Assembly (NCBI GenBank): GCA_002841295.1
Contig: PHEU01000003.1
Span: 1-64,000, forward strand
DNA: 64,000 nucleotides
DNA from: Actinobacteria bacterium HGW-Actinobacteria-6
GTDB lineage: Bacteria; Actinomycetota; Coriobacteriia; Anaerosomatales; Anaerosomataceae
Reading direction: 5' to 3'
Part shown: piece after piece, positions 43,299 to 51,782 of the stretch
Numbering within the stretch: position 1 is the stretch's first letter
Layout: each line of letters starts with the position of its first letter
Notes under the pieces: model-generated
Databases searched by the model: none
Seen by the model: the letters and a program-made list of their open reading frames with translations, nothing else
What the model was told of the DNA's origin: nothing
Program-made: the position numbers and the translations under genes

Positions 43299-44207
43299 CT
43301 ATGTGCCGAAGAGCTTCCCGATCGCCCCCAGAACGCGCCCGAAGAATACGAGTACCGGATTCTCTTCCCGCACCGCGCTCTTGCCGTGGATCATGGCTGC
43401 GGCGTTCTTGATGAACTCATCGCTTGCCGTACCGTGCTGGTCGTGGCAAGCGCCCGTACCGCAGGTCTCGACGAGGTGAGCCTCGTTGACCAGCGATGCC
43501 GGGTCGTCCGAGGGCAGAATGTCGTGCCACCCGTGGCAGTCCCAGCAAGCTGGTGCATCCTCGGCGCCGACCTTATAGGCAGCACCATGGTAGTAGTCGT
43601 TGTAGTTGTCCCAGTAGTCCTGGTGACAGCGGCCGCAAATCTCGTAGCCGTTCTCGTGCAGGGCTGCCTTGCCCGCGGCCGAGTCGGTCAGCTGCATGAT
43701 GTCGTGGCTGCCATGGCAATCGCCGCACAGCGGCTTCTTCGCCTCGGTCTCAGCGACGGTACCGGTCACATCAACGGCCCGGCGGTGTGCGCCTTGGCCG
43801 AAGGTCAGGAACTGCTTCTCGTGACAGTTCTTGCAGGCAAGCTTGGCTGTCGACTGCCAGGCGGTAGCGTCGGTGTGCGGCGCCTTGTACGCAAAGTCGA
43901 GGTGACAACCAACACACAGCGTCTTCGCGTGGATCGACGAGTCGATTGCCTCGGCATCGATGTAGTAGCTGATCTCCTTGCCGGCTTTAAGGCGCGTCAG
44001 GTTCTCGTCACCATGACAGACCATGCATCCGGCTTTGCTCTCAGTAGGGAGCGTGAAGTCGAGTGCGTAGGGCGCAGTCGCCGAGATCGACGGCGTGGCC
44101 GTGACAGTCGGCATCGGAGTCGAGGCCGTGGCCCCAAATGCGACCGCTGGCACGAGCACAAGCATCATCACGGCAATCCCCGCCGCTACCGGCAACCGAT
44201 TCTTCAC
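43299..44207 (-). CDS. Exported 7-heme c-type cytochrome
   Basis: The 302-aa protein has a signal peptide (about 3-26), six CXXCH (CMVCH, CVGCH, CKNCH, CGDCH, CGRCH, CWDCH) and one CX4CH (CGTGACH). A C-terminal hydrophobic tail (VLVFFGRVLGAIGKLFG) may bind the membrane. The start is GTG 44207, behind GGAGGTGAGGAG. It follows the cytochrome b gene by 22 nt, an arrangement like NapC/NrfH-type or Cbc quinol-to-cytochrome c modules. Confidence 0.86.
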   Translation of the reverse strand: MKNRLPVAAGIAVMMLVLVPAVAFGATASTPMPTVTATPSISATAPYALDFTLPTESKAGCMVCHGDENLTRLKAGKEISYYIDAEAIDSSIHAKTLCVGCHLDFAYKAPHTDATAWQSTAKLACKNCHEKQFLTFGQGAHRRAVDVTGTVAETEAKKPLCGDCHGSHDIMQLTDSAAGKAALHENGYEICGRCHQDYWDNYNDYYHGAAYKVGAEDAPACWDCHGWHDILPSDDPASLVNEAHLVETCGTGACHDQHGTASDEFIKNAAAMIHGKSAVREENPVLVFFGRVLGAIGKLFGT

Positions 44208-44229
44208 GACACTCCTCACCTCCGGCCCC

Positions 44230-45087
44230 TCAGTCCGCTTCGGCTGCTGCAGGCACGTGCGCCGGCGCAGCCGCATGGTCATCATCGTGGTCGTGGTGGT
44301 ATGCGTTCGGGTCGACCTCCAGCTTCTTGATGCCGAAGAAGTCGAGCGTGCACGGCAAGTCGATGCCGGCCGCAAGGTAGATGTGCACGGTCGTCACGAT
44401 GATGAAGAGCCAGTTCACGGAGTAGTGAACGATCCGCACCCACGCACCGGCCATAGCGGTACCGCCGACGAGCGGCCCGAGCCACCATCCGATGAGGATC
44501 TCGCGTGGGCTGTTTCCGAACAGGAACGGCTGTGTGAGCAGCGCCATGCCCGTGAAGCCCTGCACGATCATGAGCACTCCGAAGAGGTCATACGCGAGCT
44601 TCTGCATGACGTTGTACTTCGCGACGTGCGGCTTGTCATTGCTGAAATAGGTGTAGTAAGCAGCCACGCCTAGCAGCGAGGCGAGGTCCTTCTTCCCGAC
44701 TGCGAATTCCTTCCAGTCGCGCTCCTTAGAGAAGAACGCGTACCAGAGGCGCCAGAAGAAGTTGAGGCCGACGATGACCATCGCCACGTAGTGCACGTAG
44801 CGCATCGGGGTTCGTCCGCCTTCAAAGAACGGGAAGCGGATGTACATGCCCGAGAGGCCGAGCAGCAACATCATGGCCAGGTGCTGGAAGTGGATGAACT
44901 TCGGAAGCGCAGGGGGAGCCCAGTCGTGCTTGGGCCACTGCTTGTCGATCCACTGCTTCTTGAATCTTCCAGTCGGAATACTGACGCCAAGGTGAACAAT
45001 GAAGAATACGCCGAACACCAGAATCTCGAGAATCACGAATATCACGTCAAGCCAGACGTTCACTTCAGCGAGAAGAATCGCCGCCAC
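44230..45087 (-). CDS. Di-heme cytochrome b (b561/formate dehydrogenase gamma-like)
   Basis: The 285-aa protein has about five helices. Histidines suitable for heme b are in FIHFQHLAMMLL, MRYVHYVAMVIVGLNFFWR and IVHYSVNWLFIIVTTVHIYL, the pattern of the Ni/Fe-hydrogenase/formate dehydrogenase b-type family. The tail is His/Asp-rich (HHDHDDDH). It is first in the multiheme operon and is the likely link between the menaquinone pool and the periplasmic cytochromes. It could also serve the formate dehydrogenase, which lacks its own gamma gene. GTG start after GAGGGTAGGGG. Confidence 0.85.
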   Translation of the reverse strand: MAAILLAEVNVWLDVIFVILEILVFGVFFIVHLGVSIPTGRFKKQWIDKQWPKHDWAPPALPKFIHFQHLAMMLLLGLSGMYIRFPFFEGGRTPMRYVHYVAMVIVGLNFFWRLWYAFFSKERDWKEFAVGKKDLASLLGVAAYYTYFSNDKPHVAKYNVMQKLAYDLFGVLMIVQGFTGMALLTQPFLFGNSPREILIGWWLGPLVGGTAMAGAWVRIVHYSVNWLFIIVTTVHIYLAAGIDLPCTLDFFGIKKLEVDPNAYHHDHDDDHAAAPAHVPAAAEAD

Positions 45088-45152
45088 CCCCTACCCTCGT
45101 GCCGCGACCAGGCGCAGAAACGCCCACCCTAGGCTCTAACTGACCTCACCGA

Positions 45153-45262
45153 GTCATGCGTTGTGGGTTCGACCTCCGTCGTGCGCACAGGTGTTACCGG
45201 CACCTGCCCCGGACCATATCTGTGCCGCTACCGGACGGCGTGGTCGCTGGGGGTCGCATGAC
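45153..45262 (-). ncRNA. Structured leader of the multiheme cytochrome operon
   Basis: GTCATGCG (45262-45255), about 3 nt from the predicted transcript start, pairs perfectly with CGCATGAC (45160-45153). Nested inside are CCGTC (45238-45234) with GACGG (45180-45176) and the hairpin CAGGTG-CCGGTAA-CACCTG (45206-45188). No terminator follows in the 65 nt before the start codon. I match it to no known class. Confidence 0.5.
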
Positions 45263-45271
45263 CTTGCCCTC

Positions 45272-45300
45272 ACAATAGAGAGAGCACCAAACCATGTCAA
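45272..45300 (-). promoter_or_regulatory. Promoter of the cytochrome b/multiheme operon
   Basis: Perfect -35 TTGACA (45295-45300), 17-nt spacer and -10 TATTGT (45272-45277). It lies in the 227-bp gap after the FKBP gene and fires toward the cytochrome b gene, leaving a leader of about 178 nt. Confidence 0.75.
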
Positions 45301-45314
45301 CGAATCGGGAACGC

Positions 45315-45755
45315 CTACTCCTGTGGAGGTACGATCTCGACAAGCTCAATCTCGAAGGTGAGCTCTTCGCCCGCGAGCGGATGATTGAAGTCGACTGTGA
45401 CATCCACGAAGTCTTCGCTGATGCCGACGATCCGAGCGGCCATGCGCGAGCTGTCATCGGCGATGACCGTGATGATCGCGCCGATTTCAGGAGTGCTCTC
45501 GCCAAACGCGTCGGCCGGAACAACCTGGACGGCCTCATCGTAGCGGGGCCCATACGCCTCGTCTGACGGAATCACGACGGTCTTCTTCTCGCCGACCTCA
45601 AGGCCGATCACCGCGCTCTCGAAGCCGGGAATCACATCGCCTTCACCAACGGTGAAGAGCAGCGGCTCGCGACCTTCACTGGCATCAAACACAGAACCGT
45701 CGGCAAGCGTGCCGCGGTAGTGAACAGTAACCGTATCACCGGAGACTACAGGCAT
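45315..45755 (-). CDS. FKBP-type peptidyl-prolyl isomerase (SlyD-like)
   Basis: The 146-aa protein starts MPVVSGDTVTVHYRGTLADG and has the FKBP core DASEGREPLLFTVGEGDVIPGFESAVIGL followed by an insert-in-flap domain (residues about 70-125), as in SlyD; the His-rich metal tail of E. coli SlyD is missing. It catalyses proline isomerisation and has chaperone activity in the cytosol. ATG 45755 has GAGGAGG upstream. Confidence 0.92.
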   Translation of the reverse strand: MPVVSGDTVTVHYRGTLADGSVFDASEGREPLLFTVGEGDVIPGFESAVIGLEVGEKKTVVIPSDEAYGPRYDEAVQVVPADAFGESTPEIGAIITVIADDSSRMAARIVGISEDFVDVTVDFNHPLAGEELTFEIELVEIVPPQE

Positions 45756-45812
45756 GGGACCTCCTCGGTCAGTCGAATGAGATGCCGTCAATGGGAGACG
45801 GCTCGGTCAACC

Positions 45813-46550
45813 CTAATCGGACTCCGACGGCACGTCAACGGCTGGCCGCAGGCCCGCCAGGTCGGCGATGCGTCCTGCGATGGTGGGCTCGTCCCAAGAG
45901 CCGGGCTCCTCGCCGTACATGGCGAGCACGGATGCAGCCACTTGATAGCGAGCCTCGGGACGCAGGTTTGCGCGACGCTCAAGATACTCGGCAGCGAGGG
46001 CTTCTCGGCGATTCTGCGCGCCACCTGCAAAGCGCAGCTCGAGCTCACCTGAGTCGCGCACCACGATCGTGCCCGCCACCATGTCGCCAAGCCTCTTGCT
46101 CCTGGCCGAGAGAAGCATCGCTGCCAGACCGACCGCGTAGTAGCCGGGTAATGCGTCGACGATGCGCATGACGTTGCGGATGACCGAGTCGACCGCGTTC
46201 ACCCGGGAGCCGTCGTCGCGAACCACGCGGATGCCGAGGTAGCGCTTGCCCGGCGTGCGACCGTTGCGGAACACCTCGCCGAAGACGTAGTACCCCCAGT
46301 AGCTCACGAACGCCGCTGCGATGACGACACCGAACAGCCAGATCGGCGCGTTGTCCAGATTCGCAGCAGCGAGCGCGATGCTCACGAGAATGCCGACGCC
46401 GACCTCGGCGGCGATGATGATCGTGATGAGGATGGTGTCAATGAGCAGCGCGGCTCCTCGTGAGCCTGCGCCCGCGAGCTCATAGGCGAATGCGACGGAC
46501 TCCGGCGTCTCAACCGCAACTACATCCGGCCGTCCTTCATTCCCGCTCAA
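45813..46550 (-). CDS. RDD-family membrane protein
   Basis: The 245-aa protein has three or four helices and the RDD hallmarks GSRGAALLID and GRTPGKRYLGIRVV. A probable TTG start (46550) sits 4-7 nt after AGGAGGG. RDD proteins of this kind accompany the SpoIIM/MoxR/DUF58 cluster next door. Function is unknown; ion or small-molecule transport has been proposed for some members. Confidence 0.82.
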   Translation of the reverse strand: MSGNEGRPDVVAVETPESVAFAYELAGAGSRGAALLIDTILITIIIAAEVGVGILVSIALAAANLDNAPIWLFGVVIAAAFVSYWGYYVFGEVFRNGRTPGKRYLGIRVVRDDGSRVNAVDSVIRNVMRIVDALPGYYAVGLAAMLLSARSKRLGDMVAGTIVVRDSGELELRFAGGAQNRREALAAEYLERRANLRPEARYQVAASVLAMYGEEPGSWDEPTIAGRIADLAGLRPAVDVPSESD

Positions 46551-46609
46551 GCGCCCTCCTCTGTCCGCGCACTGCTCCCACCCGGGTGCTAGCATAGTCG
46601 AGGAATCTC

Positions 46610-47611
46610 ATGGGCGGAAGGAAGCGCGTGGAGGAGCGGGAGTTCGTAGCCGGGTCCAAAGATGTATGGGAGCGGCTCGCCGTCGCTGTTGCCGAGGCGC
46701 GCGAGCGTGGCATCCGCCGCATCAGCGCGACCGCGCTCAAGCAGATGCACGAGGACTACCGCCACGCCACCGCCGACCTCGCGTACGCGCAAACACATTA
46801 TCGGGGCTCCGAGACAGTCGTCTATCTGAACCGATTGGTCGCCTTCTCTCATGGCGAGCTCTACGGTCTTCCGCCGAGACGGCTCGCGGCGATCTGGACG
46901 TTTCTCTCGGCAGGGTACCCCCGGCTGATGCGCAAGAACTGGAAGCCGATAGCCATCTCGACCGGCATCTTCGTGGTGGCGTCCGCTCTGGGGTTCGCGC
47001 TCGCGTTCACCAACTACCCGCTGGCCCGTACACTCTTGCCCGCGCAGTACCGTGACTCGATCGGTGACTCGATCCAGCGCGGTGGCAACGACGGCTCCAA
47101 TGAGGAGATGGCGCAGTACGCGCCCGTGTTCTCGTCGTACATCACCGCGAACAACATCCAGGTCTCGCTCATGGCGTTTGCCGGCGGCATGACCTTTGGC
47201 GCGCTCACCGCATACGCGCTCACGATGAACGGCCTCATGCTCGGCGTGCTTGCCGGGATGTTCACGAAAGGCGGCGGGGCGCTCGGGTTCTGGGCGCTCA
47301 TCGTGCCGCACGGCGCGCTTGAGCTGCCGGCGATCATGCTCGCGGGCGCGGCCGGGCTCGTGCTCGCGCGCGCGCTGCTCTTTCCAGGCGACCTCACACG
47401 CTCAGACGCGCTGCGCGCGAACTCCGGCGACGCCGTGCGCCTTGTGCTTGGCGCGGTGCCGCTGCTCATCGTCGCGGGCATCATCGAGGCGTTCCTGACG
47501 CCGAGAGGCGGGATCGATCCCGGGCTCAAGATCGCTTTCGGGGCAGCAGTGTTCGCGCTGCTGGTGGCGTACGTGCTGCTGCCGGGACGGAAGAGCGCGC
47601 CTACTGCGTGA
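46610..47611 (+). CDS. SpoIIM-like (DUF95) membrane protein
   Basis: The 333-aa protein has a soluble N-terminal third and about six helices, with the stage II sporulation M family core (SYITANNIQVSLMAFAGGMTFG, MNGLMLGVLAGMF, IVPHGALELPAIMLAGAAGL). It is divergent from the RDD gene. These two families commonly flank MoxR-type ATPase clusters in non-sporulating actinobacteria, so sporulation is not implied. GAGG precedes the ATG. Confidence 0.85.
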   Translation: MGGRKRVEEREFVAGSKDVWERLAVAVAEARERGIRRISATALKQMHEDYRHATADLAYAQTHYRGSETVVYLNRLVAFSHGELYGLPPRRLAAIWTFLSAGYPRLMRKNWKPIAISTGIFVVASALGFALAFTNYPLARTLLPAQYRDSIGDSIQRGGNDGSNEEMAQYAPVFSSYITANNIQVSLMAFAGGMTFGALTAYALTMNGLMLGVLAGMFTKGGGALGFWALIVPHGALELPAIMLAGAAGLVLARALLFPGDLTRSDALRANSGDAVRLVLGAVPLLIVAGIIEAFLTPRGGIDPGLKIAFGAAVFALLVAYVLLPGRKSAPTA

Positions 47612-48011
47612 TGAGCTGCACGTCCGGGTAGGCGCCGTGTGCCCGCGCGTCCGCACTCACAAGCGTTGCGCCGAGAAGCGCCGCACACGCCGGTGCAAGA
47701 GCGTCATAAAACGAGCAGCCGAGGAGCCCACATTGCCGCGCGGCCTCGCGCACGACCTCGTCGGTGAGGGGAACGATGCTGACGCCGGCGTCTTGGAGGG
47801 TCTCCCATGCCGGAACGATGTCCTCGTGCGAGAAGTACCTCCGCACGACTGCAAGCACCTCGTCAACGAAGTGCGTCGGCACGGCAATGGCCCGCTCGCC
47901 CGCAGCGGCTGCGCACAGCAGCTCAAGCGCCGCTTCTCGGCCGAACTCCGGCTTGAACCACTTCACGCCGACGGACGCATCAAGAACCAGCAGCCGCGTG
48001 GTGGGACTCAT
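47601..48011 (-). CDS. VapC-type PIN-domain toxin
   Basis: The 136-aa PIN domain has acidic residues in LVLDASVGVKWF (D11), FVDEVL, SFYDAL and VSADARA, the usual Mg-binding set for RNA cleavage. The ATG overlaps the antitoxin stop by 4 nt, and the 3' end overlaps the convergent SpoIIM-like gene by 11 nt. It is a type II toxin by context. Confidence 0.86.
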   Translation of the reverse strand: MSPTTRLLVLDASVGVKWFKPEFGREAALELLCAAAAGERAIAVPTHFVDEVLAVVRRYFSHEDIVPAWETLQDAGVSIVPLTDEVVREAARQCGLLGCSFYDALAPACAALLGATLVSADARAHGAYPDVQLITQ

Positions 48012-48295
48012 CGCAGAGGGCCCCCGTCATCCGTCTCCCGGATCTCATGCAGGATCTCGAGCGAGGGCCGGTCATCGTGTACGGTGCGTCCCTCGTCGAA
48101 GTGCCGCATCCGCTCGATGGCGCTGAGGATGCGCACGCGCCGTGCCTCGGCTGCGCGCTCGTCGAGGGTCTTCGTGAGGTACGTAGCGACCGACTCCTGC
48201 ACCAGCTGGCTGCGTGATGTGCCGAGGAGTTCTGCCTCGGCATCAAGGCGCTCGAGCAGCTCGTCAGGAACCGACACGGTGAACTTGGCGGTCAC
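48008..48295 (-). CDS. Ribbon-helix-helix antitoxin (VapB-like)
   Basis: The 95-aa protein begins TAKFTVSVPDELLERLDAEA, a CopG/RHH DNA-binding fold (about 2-45), followed by an acidic C-terminal region that would wrap the toxin. The start is GTG 48295, 5 nt after GGAGG. Upstream in-frame sequence shows no similarity. It is expected to repress its own promoter through the palindrome at 48322-48336. Confidence 0.85.
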   Translation of the reverse strand: MTAKFTVSVPDELLERLDAEAELLGTSRSQLVQESVATYLTKTLDERAAEARRVRILSAIERMRHFDEGRTVHDDRPSLEILHEIRETDDGGPLR

Positions 48296-48309
48296 GGGTA
48301 CCTCCTGGT

Positions 48310-48357
48310 CATACCGGCGTTCATACCAAGAGTATGCCCGAGGGTGGAGTACGTCAA
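48310..48357 (-). promoter_or_regulatory. vapBC promoter with palindromic operator
   Basis: The -35 is TTGACG (48352-48357), the spacer is 17 nt and the -10 is TACTCT (48329-48334), which lies inside the inverted repeat CATAC-TCTTG-GTATG (48322-48336). A further GGTATGA copy is 12 bp downstream (48309-48315). Half-sites spaced about one helical turn suit cooperative RHH binding. Confidence 0.65.
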
Positions 48358-48371
48358 TCGTGGGATTTCGC

Positions 48372-49715
48372 CTACAGTCGCCCCCGCGCCTTGATCTCCA
48401 GGTAGTGGTTGACCGCCGCCACCGAGAGCTGCTCCGGCTCAACGTCGAGTGCAAGCGCACCGCGTGCCGAGAGGACCCCAAGCGCTTCGGCCTTGTCGCG
48501 CAGGACGCCCTCGGCGACCGCGGACGCGTACGCCTCGGCCTCGGTCGTTATCTCCTGGCGCGCGCGGGCCTCGATGACGCGATTGCGCTGTGTGAGCACA
48601 AGCGGCAGGTGGCGCGGCGCAAGCCCGCCGAGCACGCCGAGCAGGCGCTTCGAGGGCTCGGTGCCGAGGATGTCGGTGAACAGCACGATGAGCGAGCGCT
48701 TGGAGAGACGCGCCGCTAGATACGTGAGCGCGCGGGTGTAATCCGGCTCCTCCACGCGCCCCTCGGCGGAATAGAGCGCCTCGAGGATCGCGAGGAACTG
48801 GCGATGGCCTTTGCGCGGCGGGAGGTACGTGATGACGTCTCGGCCAAAGACGAGCAGGCCGACAAGGTCGCCCGCCTCGGTGCCGAGATACGCGAGCAAC
48901 AGCGCGGCGTTCACGGCGCGATCGAGCTTGCTCATGCCGCCCACGAGCGGCGTCATGAGGCGACCGGTGTCGACGGCGATCATGATCGTCTGACTGCGCT
49001 CTGCCTCGAAGCGGCGAATGACAGGCTTGCCTCGGCGGGCCGTGGCCTTCCAGTCGATCTCGCGGTACGCGTCGCCGTTCTGGTACTCGCGAAGCGACTC
49101 GAACTCGGTGCCCACGCCGGCGTAGCGTGCGGCCTTGATGCCGAGGTCGAGCAGCGCCCCGCGTCGCGCGAGGAGCGCGTAGCGGCGAACGGCGGTGATG
49201 TCAGGGTAGACGCGGCAGGTCTCGGCCGTGGGGATCGTGAGCTGCCTGCCCGCCAGGCCAAGCGGACCGATCACGCGCACGCCGACATCGCCGAAGCGGA
49301 ACTCGCCGCGACCGGGCGGCGTGAATGCAAGCGCGAACTCTCCCTCGGCATGCGGTGCGAGCGTGACGGGGCCGACCGCGCGCTCGCCGGTGAAGCCGAC
49401 GGGCGGCGTCTCACGGAGGGTGAGCGCGGCGGCATAGCGCGATGCGTTGCGGACGGTCAGCTTGACGGGATTGGCCGCGCCGATCGAGAGCTTCTCGGGC
49501 AGGGTGCGCACGACCTCGATCTCGCCCGCCCGCGGCGTAGCGCGAAGGTCCGCACGAACGAGCAGCGCGACCACGAGCAGCCACACGCCGAGCGCGATCC
49601 ACGCCCACGGCCCGGGCACGAGCGGCAGGAGCAGCACCGGGGCAGCCGTCACGAGCGCCGCGCGCGGCGTCACGTGCGGCAGCTTCCCGATGGCTGTTAT
49701 GAGCCGTCCGCTCAC
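48372..49715 (-). CDS. DUF58 domain protein
   Basis: The 447-aa protein has two N-terminal helices (about 20-55), a beta-rich region, and the DUF58/vWA-like core (YAGVGTEFESLREYQNGDAYREIDWKATARRGKPVIRRFE, given here in outline as residues about 190-230). GTG start overlaps the MoxR stop (GTGA). DUF58 proteins work with MoxR ATPases in envelope or metal-cofactor maturation; the precise role is unknown. Confidence 0.86.
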   Translation of the reverse strand: MSGRLITAIGKLPHVTPRAALVTAAPVLLLPLVPGPWAWIALGVWLLVVALLVRADLRATPRAGEIEVVRTLPEKLSIGAANPVKLTVRNASRYAAALTLRETPPVGFTGERAVGPVTLAPHAEGEFALAFTPPGRGEFRFGDVGVRVIGPLGLAGRQLTIPTAETCRVYPDITAVRRYALLARRGALLDLGIKAARYAGVGTEFESLREYQNGDAYREIDWKATARRGKPVIRRFEAERSQTIMIAVDTGRLMTPLVGGMSKLDRAVNAALLLAYLGTEAGDLVGLLVFGRDVITYLPPRKGHRQFLAILEALYSAEGRVEEPDYTRALTYLAARLSKRSLIVLFTDILGTEPSKRLLGVLGGLAPRHLPLVLTQRNRVIEARARQEITTEAEAYASAVAEGVLRDKAEALGVLSARGALALDVEPEQLSVAAVNHYLEIKARGRL

Positions 49716-50671
49716 CTGGGTACCGGTACCTGCGCGAGCACGTCGGCGAGCACGGCGTCCACGCCGGTGCCTTCGATTTCGATCTCGGGACGAAGCAGGA
49801 TGCGGTGGCGCAGGCACGGCAGGCATGCGGTCTTCACGTCATCCGGCGTCACGAACGCACGTCCTGCCAGAAGCGCGCGGCCCTTGGAGGCGACGAGCAC
49901 GCTCACAGCTGCGCGCGGACTCGCGCCGAGGAAGACCGCCGGGTGCTCGCGAGTGGCACGAACGATCGCCGAAACGTACCCGACGACGCCCTCATCCACG
50001 ACGACGCGGTCAAGCTCGGAACGCGCCGCGAGGATATCGGCCGCCGAGGCGACCTTACGCACGCCGAGCTCGTCGAGCGAGGTCATCTCCATGCCGCCGA
50101 CGTGGCGCGAAAGGATCTGCGATTCCTCCTCGGCAGAGGGATAGCTCACGAGCACCTTCTGGCCGAAGCGGTCGAGCTGCGCTTCGGGAAGCGGGTAGGT
50201 GCCCTCGTACTCCACTGGGTTCTGCGTGGCGACGACTAAAAACGGCTTGGGCAGCTCATGCCCGACGCCGTCGATCGTGACCTGGCCTTCCTGCATCGCC
50301 TCGAGGAGCGCGGACTGCGTCTTCGGGGGCGTGCGGTTGATCTCGTCTGCCAGCACGATGTTGGCGAAGACCGGACCGGGGCGCAGGAAGAACTGCTGGC
50401 GCTCCAGGTCGAAGATGTTGGTGCCGACGACGTCTGCCGGCATGAGGTCGGGTGAGAATTGGATACGCTTGAACGACATGTCGAGCGTGTGTGCGAGCGC
50501 GCGGGCTAGGAGCGTCTTCGCGGTGCCCGGCACGCCTTCGAGCAGCACGTGGCCGCCCGTGATGAGGCCGACAAGCAGCGCGTCGACCGTCTCGGCCTGC
50601 CCCACGACCGCCTTTGCGACCTCGGCGCGCACATCCGCCGCGAGCTTTTGGACCCTATCGGTGTCAGCCAT
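49712..50671 (-). CDS. MoxR-family AAA+ ATPase
   Basis: The 319-aa ATPase has Walker A EGVPGTAKT, Walker B IVLADEINRTPPKTQSALLEAM, sensor 1 VVATQNPVEYEGTYPLPEAQLDRF and a C-terminal lid. MoxR proteins are thought to remodel or metallate partner proteins containing vWA domains. The ATG at 50671 overlaps the DUF4350 stop by 8 nt. It is in a DUF4129-DUF4350-MoxR-DUF58 transcript. Confidence 0.92.
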   Translation of the reverse strand: MADTDRVQKLAADVRAEVAKAVVGQAETVDALLVGLITGGHVLLEGVPGTAKTLLARALAHTLDMSFKRIQFSPDLMPADVVGTNIFDLERQQFFLRPGPVFANIVLADEINRTPPKTQSALLEAMQEGQVTIDGVGHELPKPFLVVATQNPVEYEGTYPLPEAQLDRFGQKVLVSYPSAEEESQILSRHVGGMEMTSLDELGVRKVASAADILAARSELDRVVVDEGVVGYVSAIVRATREHPAVFLGASPRAAVSVLVASKGRALLAGRAFVTPDDVKTACLPCLRHRILLRPEIEIEGTGVDAVLADVLAQVPVPR

Positions 50672-51782
50672 TGATACCTTCGACCTCCCGTCGCGCGCGG
50701 GCAAGCATGCCCGCGACCTGCACGAACTCTACTTCTGCAATGCGTTCCTTGCCGAGCAGGACTTGCGTCCGCTCAAGTGCAACGCCAGCCGAGGGGTGCC
50801 GCTTGCGCCCCATCACCGGCGATCCATACCGTCGTGTGAGCGCGCGCGTGAGCCCATCGGCCAGCGCTTGCAGTGCCTCTCGGCGGGCACCGGCCTTGCG
50901 GTAAAGACCCGCGAGCGAGTCGATGTACGCCGAGGTACGCGCCACGGGCGTCTCGGCGACTCCGATCGTCGGGCCGAGGCGGCGTCCGTAGGCGGCGAGC
51001 AGAAGCGCCACGCCGATTGCGAAGACAAGGAGTGCGGACTGCCCGCCCGCGCCGAGACGCTCGATGATGCCGCCGCCGCGGGCGAAGCCGTGATGGTACT
51101 CGTCGAAGTAGACCGACCCACGCGAGGCCGCAACAAGAACCGCGAGCTGCGCGTTGTCAGCCTTCGCGATGCCCTCGTTGGAGAAGGCGTACGAGTCTGC
51201 GAGCCACACGACCTCGCCAGCTCCAACACGCCGTACGAGCAGCGCCGAGCCGTCGCTGTCTTTGAGGACCTCGGCCCATGAGCCATCGTCTGGTAGCAGC
51301 CTGGCCGAACCTACGCCCACCGAATCAACGCCCCGGATGTAGATCGACGGCAAGATCGGCCGAAGCTCCACGTCCTGCCCGAAGCGCGTGCTCACCTCGG
51401 CGTCGAGCGCTTGCGCGAACTCGGTCACATACGGTCCAGCAAAAACGACGCGACCGCCCTCACGGACCCACGCAGCAAGTCGTTTGGTCTCGGCAGCGCT
51501 TGCGGGCTTGGCGAACGGCTGGCTCGTCGCGATGAGCACGGTGCCTGACTCGGGCATGCTCTCGAACTGTTGGAGCGTCTGCGGCTCGTAGCCGAGTTCA
51601 TCGAGGTAGCGGTAGAAGACCTTGAGACCCGCGGGTGCCGAGGAAAACGTTGTGGAATCGTCGAGGCCGGACTTCACGTAGCTGTTGGCGCCGACGATCG
51701 CCGCCGAGTAGAACGCGATGACCACAAGCGTGATGCCGATGGCGGTTGCAAGCCGCGGGTCGATGTTGAGCCGACGCCTCAT
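50664..51782 (-). CDS. DUF4350 domain membrane protein
   Basis: The 372-aa protein has an N-terminal helix (about 12-32), a DUF4350 domain (about 40-225: APAGLKVFYRYLDELGY, WVREGGRVVFAGPY), a second helix (about 255-275) and a cytosolic tail. DUF4350 resembles glutamine-amidotransferase-like folds and occurs beside MoxR/DUF58/DUF4129. Start and stop overlap both neighbours by 4-8 nt. Confidence 0.8.
   Translation of the reverse strand: MRRRLNIDPRLATAIGITLVVIAFYSAAIVGANSYVKSGLDDSTTFSSAPAGLKVFYRYLDELGYEPQTLQQFESMPESGTVLIATSQPFAKPASAAETKRLAAWVREGGRVVFAGPYVTEFAQALDAEVSTRFGQDVELRPILPSIYIRGVDSVGVGSARLLPDDGSWAEVLKDSDGSALLVRRVGAGEVVWLADSYAFSNEGIAKADNAQLAVLVAASRGSVYFDEYHHGFARGGGIIERLGAGGQSALLVFAIGVALLLAAYGRRLGPTIGVAETPVARTSAYIDSLAGLYRKAGARREALQALADGLTRALTRRYGSPVMGRKRHPSAGVALERTQVLLGKERIAEVEFVQVAGMLARARREVEGING

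Noticed and set aside
45160-45185. tRNA T-arm-like GGGTTCGACCTCC on the plus strand
   Set aside because: No matching acceptor, D or anticodon arms exist; it falls inside the minus-strand cytochrome leader.
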